Source: Spraguea lophii | Taxonomy: Eukaryota > Microsporidia > Spragueidae | DNA: 64,000 nt | Assembly: GCA_001887945.1 (NCBI GenBank) | Contig: LDOQ01000168.1 | Coordinates: 1-64,000, forward strand | Reading direction: 5' to 3' | The notes under the pieces: generated by a model | Seen by the model: only the letters and a program-made list of their open reading frames with translations | Database searches by the model: none | What the model was told of the DNA's origin: nothing | Position numbers and translations under genes: made by a program | In this document: one piece after another, positions 61,463-64,000 of the stretch | Layout of the letters: every line of letters starts with the position of its first letter | Position numbering within the stretch: position 1 is the stretch's first letter

Positions 61463-63337
61463 TTATTTCTTAGTATAATTTATATCAGATGGAATTAACT
61501 CTACTCTCTGTGTTAATGGTCTATATCTTATTCCTAATTCTTTCATAGCCTCTGTTATAAATAACATAAAAAGAGTTCTTCTTTCTAAAAAGAATTCATA
61601 ATTCTGCCAATTTTTTATATATTGTATGTAAATCTTTATTATAAGCTTATTTCCATCATCTATTTTTTCAAGATTCAGCATAAATACATCAGTGAATAGA
61701 CGGTTATTTTCACGTAGCCAATATTTTATTTTCTTTTTCAATTGCATTAAAGTATCTACATCTGTGTTAACATCAACAGCAAAAGGATGTGATTCTGCCA
61801 TATTTCCACATCTTCTTACATTGGTTATCATTTTTTCTATAAGTTGAGAATTAGGAACTGTTACTAATACACCTTCAAAATTATAAAATACGGTAGAAAG
61901 TACATTAAGCTCTTTTACAATAAGATTTTCTACATTTCCTTCTAATTCGACAAAAATTCTGTCACCGATGTCAAAAGGATGAACACCAAATAAAAATATT
62001 AATCCATTCATAAGATCGGTAGTTAAAGCTATCAGAACAAAATTTGTACCAAATATTGCAGAGAAAAATGCGGCAAGAGACGATGAAATATCAAAACGTA
62101 TTACAAGAAGAGAGAGGATAGATAATATAAATATTATGGCTGACGTTGATGTTTCTACTCTGTTTATGGCCCCATTTATTTGTAGAAGAGATTTTTTGAG
62201 AAATATCTTTTCATTGTAACTTCTTTCCAATAATGTATGTATTTCAGAATATTTTATAGCGCCTCGTGGCGGAATTCCAACAACCTCCATAATATCCGCA
62301 TAAGAATCGTATTCTTCAAAGAATACAGCAATATGACTATATTTATAAACATTTCTTTCTTCGAATTGTCTGCAAAGTCTTTTCGCTTTTCTCCTGATAA
62401 GGGTTTGAAATACAGTTTTATTCTTTAAAGGATCTTCTAAGCTTTGTGTTTCTCGAGCTGTTAAAATATTAAATTCCCGCATAATCATAATTCTATCTTT
62501 ATCCGCTGTAGCAGGACCTGTAAGAATTTTTAATTTGTTATCAGATAATTGCTTTTTTCCGTTATTCATATCTTTAAGTTTGAAGAAAGAAATCCAATTT
62601 TTAGGATTAACACGTTCCCATGTAATGTGCTCATTAGAATCCACTATTTTCAACATCTTTATAACTAAAAAATCCAAGAGACATTTTCTAATTCTCTTGA
62701 GATAGGCTGAATAATTATATACAATTCTGATTATCTGAAAAGATATATTCTTTAAAGATATTAAAAAGAATACAAAAATCAACCATAAAATTATTTTTTG
62801 AAGCGTAAAACCTTCATCAACCAATCCAAGAATATATAATTCCCCATATTTTTTTGTTTGAATAAAGTAAAACAAAGTCAAAGCTAATATTGAAGATCCT
62901 GGCGAACTTAAAACAGTAATATACATACATAAATCTGCTAATTTCGAAGTAATGGATAAAATAATATTAGCCACGCCATAAAATAAAGCATCTACTACCA
63001 CATGCGTTGTCAAGCATATATAAATTATTATAATTAATTCTCTCACCGTTTGAACCTTCTCAGAATTAAGATAAGTATAATAAATATCTCTTTTAAATGA
63101 AATTGAAAACAATATCAGAAATATTGTTATTTCCAATATATATCTGAACTTAAATATACATAAAATAATTATTTGCATTCTTTCTTTCCAATCTATATTC
63201 ACATCCACACTTTTATCGTCTACTTCACCAAATATAGATGCATCAGATTCTCCTTCACCCGATTGACTATCGTCCTTCTTATCTTTACAATCTCCAGAAC
63301 TTAAGTCACTATTTCTTCTCTTTGATTTAATAATCAT
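61463..63337 (-). CDS. mechanosensitive channel, MscS family, eukaryotic type
   Basis: The 624-aa membrane protein has an acidic cytosolic N-terminus (about 1-50). Several membrane helices follow (about 54-80, 100-128, 136-160 and 180-200). Then comes a long linker and a MscS core from about 392: a hydrophobic pore region (SSSLAAFFSAIFGTNFVLIALTTDLMNGLIFLF), FDIGDRI and VPNSQL in the beta domain. It ends with a cytosolic cage. It opens on membrane tension, so it may protect against osmotic shock or act in germination. The long N-terminal part resembles fungal Msy1/Msy2 rather than the short bacterial-type MscS2 known from microsporidia. CCC (GGG 63341-63343 on plus) lies 3 bases before the ATG. 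Confidence 0.93.
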   Translation of the reverse strand: MIIKSKRRNSDLSSGDCKDKKDDSQSGEGESDASIFGEVDDKSVDVNIDWKERMQIIILCIFKFRYILEITIFLILFSISFKRDIYYTYLNSEKVQTVRELIIIIYICLTTHVVVDALFYGVANIILSITSKLADLCMYITVLSSPGSSILALTLFYFIQTKKYGELYILGLVDEGFTLQKIILWLIFVFFLISLKNISFQIIRIVYNYSAYLKRIRKCLLDFLVIKMLKIVDSNEHITWERVNPKNWISFFKLKDMNNGKKQLSDNKLKILTGPATADKDRIMIMREFNILTARETQSLEDPLKNKTVFQTLIRRKAKRLCRQFEERNVYKYSHIAVFFEEYDSYADIMEVVGIPPRGAIKYSEIHTLLERSYNEKIFLKKSLLQINGAINRVETSTSAIIFILSILSLLVIRFDISSSLAAFFSAIFGTNFVLIALTTDLMNGLIFLFGVHPFDIGDRIFVELEGNVENLIVKELNVLSTVFYNFEGVLVTVPNSQLIEKMITNVRRCGNMAESHPFAVDVNTDVDTLMQLKKKIKYWLRENNRLFTDVFMLNLEKIDDGNKLIIKIYIQYIKNWQNYEFFLERRTLFMLFITEAMKELGIRYRPLTQRVELIPSDINYTKK

Positions 63338-64000
63338 AATGGGATAAATATTTTTTTTTAAAAGGAGAAGAACAAAATTATTTATTCATGCAATAATATT
63401 TTATAAATTGATATTGTTGAATAAAATGATAATTCGATTAGATAAAAAAAATATTATTATCTTATAAATGAAAGATGAAAACAAATATAAAAAGCATAAA
63501 ATAAAATAAAAATTAATTTAATATGAAAAATAATCTTTTCAGTAATATTTCGCTAACCAAAGATTTCACAACCATTAGTAAATTATTTTTTATTATAGAA
63601 TTATAATTTATTAGATGATATAAAATATGATGATATAGATACATAACTTGCAATGTTCCACCAGTTGTTCTTCGGCTAAAAATATTCGATAAACAACTTC
63701 TATTTATTTTCGTAACAATACTATTAACTCATTTTAAAGATTAAAAAGAAAACATAATGACATAATATAAATATTTTATATTTTTGAAGAACATAATAAG
63801 AAACATTGGAAATTATTGCAAAACATAGGCTATGTACAATACATCTATATTCCATATATATGATAGATACATGTTACTTGTTTATATAACAACTTGCTGA
63901 ATTGTACAAATGAAAATGCATAAAGTGTAAAACAGCATAAAACAATTTATTTATTTGTAAAATTAAAATTTAACATATTTAAATATTAATGAAGATATGG
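63338..64000. other. upstream region, gene-free
   Basis: AT-rich up to the window edge, with no frame, RNA or repeat visible. Confidence 0.4.

Overview
The window looks like an AT-rich microsporidian genome, most likely in or near the Nosema/Vairimorpha group (inferred from content; no species claimed). Signs are intronless genes, compact and often shortened versions of core eukaryotic proteins (RNA polymerase III subunit 2, NOP2, IMP3, TAD2, SMC2, HisRS, SPT3), Asn/Lys/Asp-rich filler proteins, several lineage-type secreted proteins, a subtilisin, and a CCC motif a few bases upstream of most start codons.

Layout. Bases 1-9370 hold no intact gene. They are a transposon graveyard: an IS630/Tc1-like relic, at least five decayed Merlin/ISXO2-type transposase relics on both strands, a GC-rich structured island that may be a small RNA gene, and two almost identical copies of a tRNA-headed SINE. 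One of these has a perfect 14-bp target-site duplication and an A-rich tail. From 9.4 to 15.2 kb come a RING protein, a proline-rich secreted candidate, a U1-type zinc finger protein and RPC2. From 15.2 to 20.4 kb a tandem pair of secreted 212-aa paralogues is embedded among old SINE copies. From 20.4 to 28.3 kb lie NOP2, a mini RRP36-like protein, a SANT corepressor-like protein, HisRS and IMP3. From 28.7 to 33.3 kb are two Asn-rich genes and a tail-anchored protein. From 33.3 to 39.2 kb the sequence is mostly gene-poor, apart from the SPT3/cytochrome b5 pair. From 39.3 to 54.6 kb come a subtilisin, a surface protein, a cyclin-like protein, SMC2, several secreted unknowns and TAD2. From 54.9 to 63.3 kb come a CHY zinc finger protein, a candidate SUZ12/VEFS-box protein, tRNA-Ser(GCT), a helical unknown and an MscS-type channel.

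Themes. Several genes serve ribosome and RNA production (RPC2, NOP2, IMP3, RRP36-like, TAD2, HisRS, RNF10-like). Several concern chromatin or transcription (SPT3, SNT1/NCoR-like, SUZ12-like, SMC2). The secreted or membrane proteins (subtilisin, 494-aa surface protein, 212-aa pair, 392-aa and 230-aa proteins, MscS) are the likely host- or spore-facing part.

The most notable system is the SINE family: about ten copies from nearly intact to heavily decayed, in both orientations. Two old copies end head-on within about 35 bp of a start codon. No reverse transcriptase gene is visible here, so an unseen LINE-type partner elsewhere in the genome is inferred. All family calls were made by reading motifs; no database search was run.
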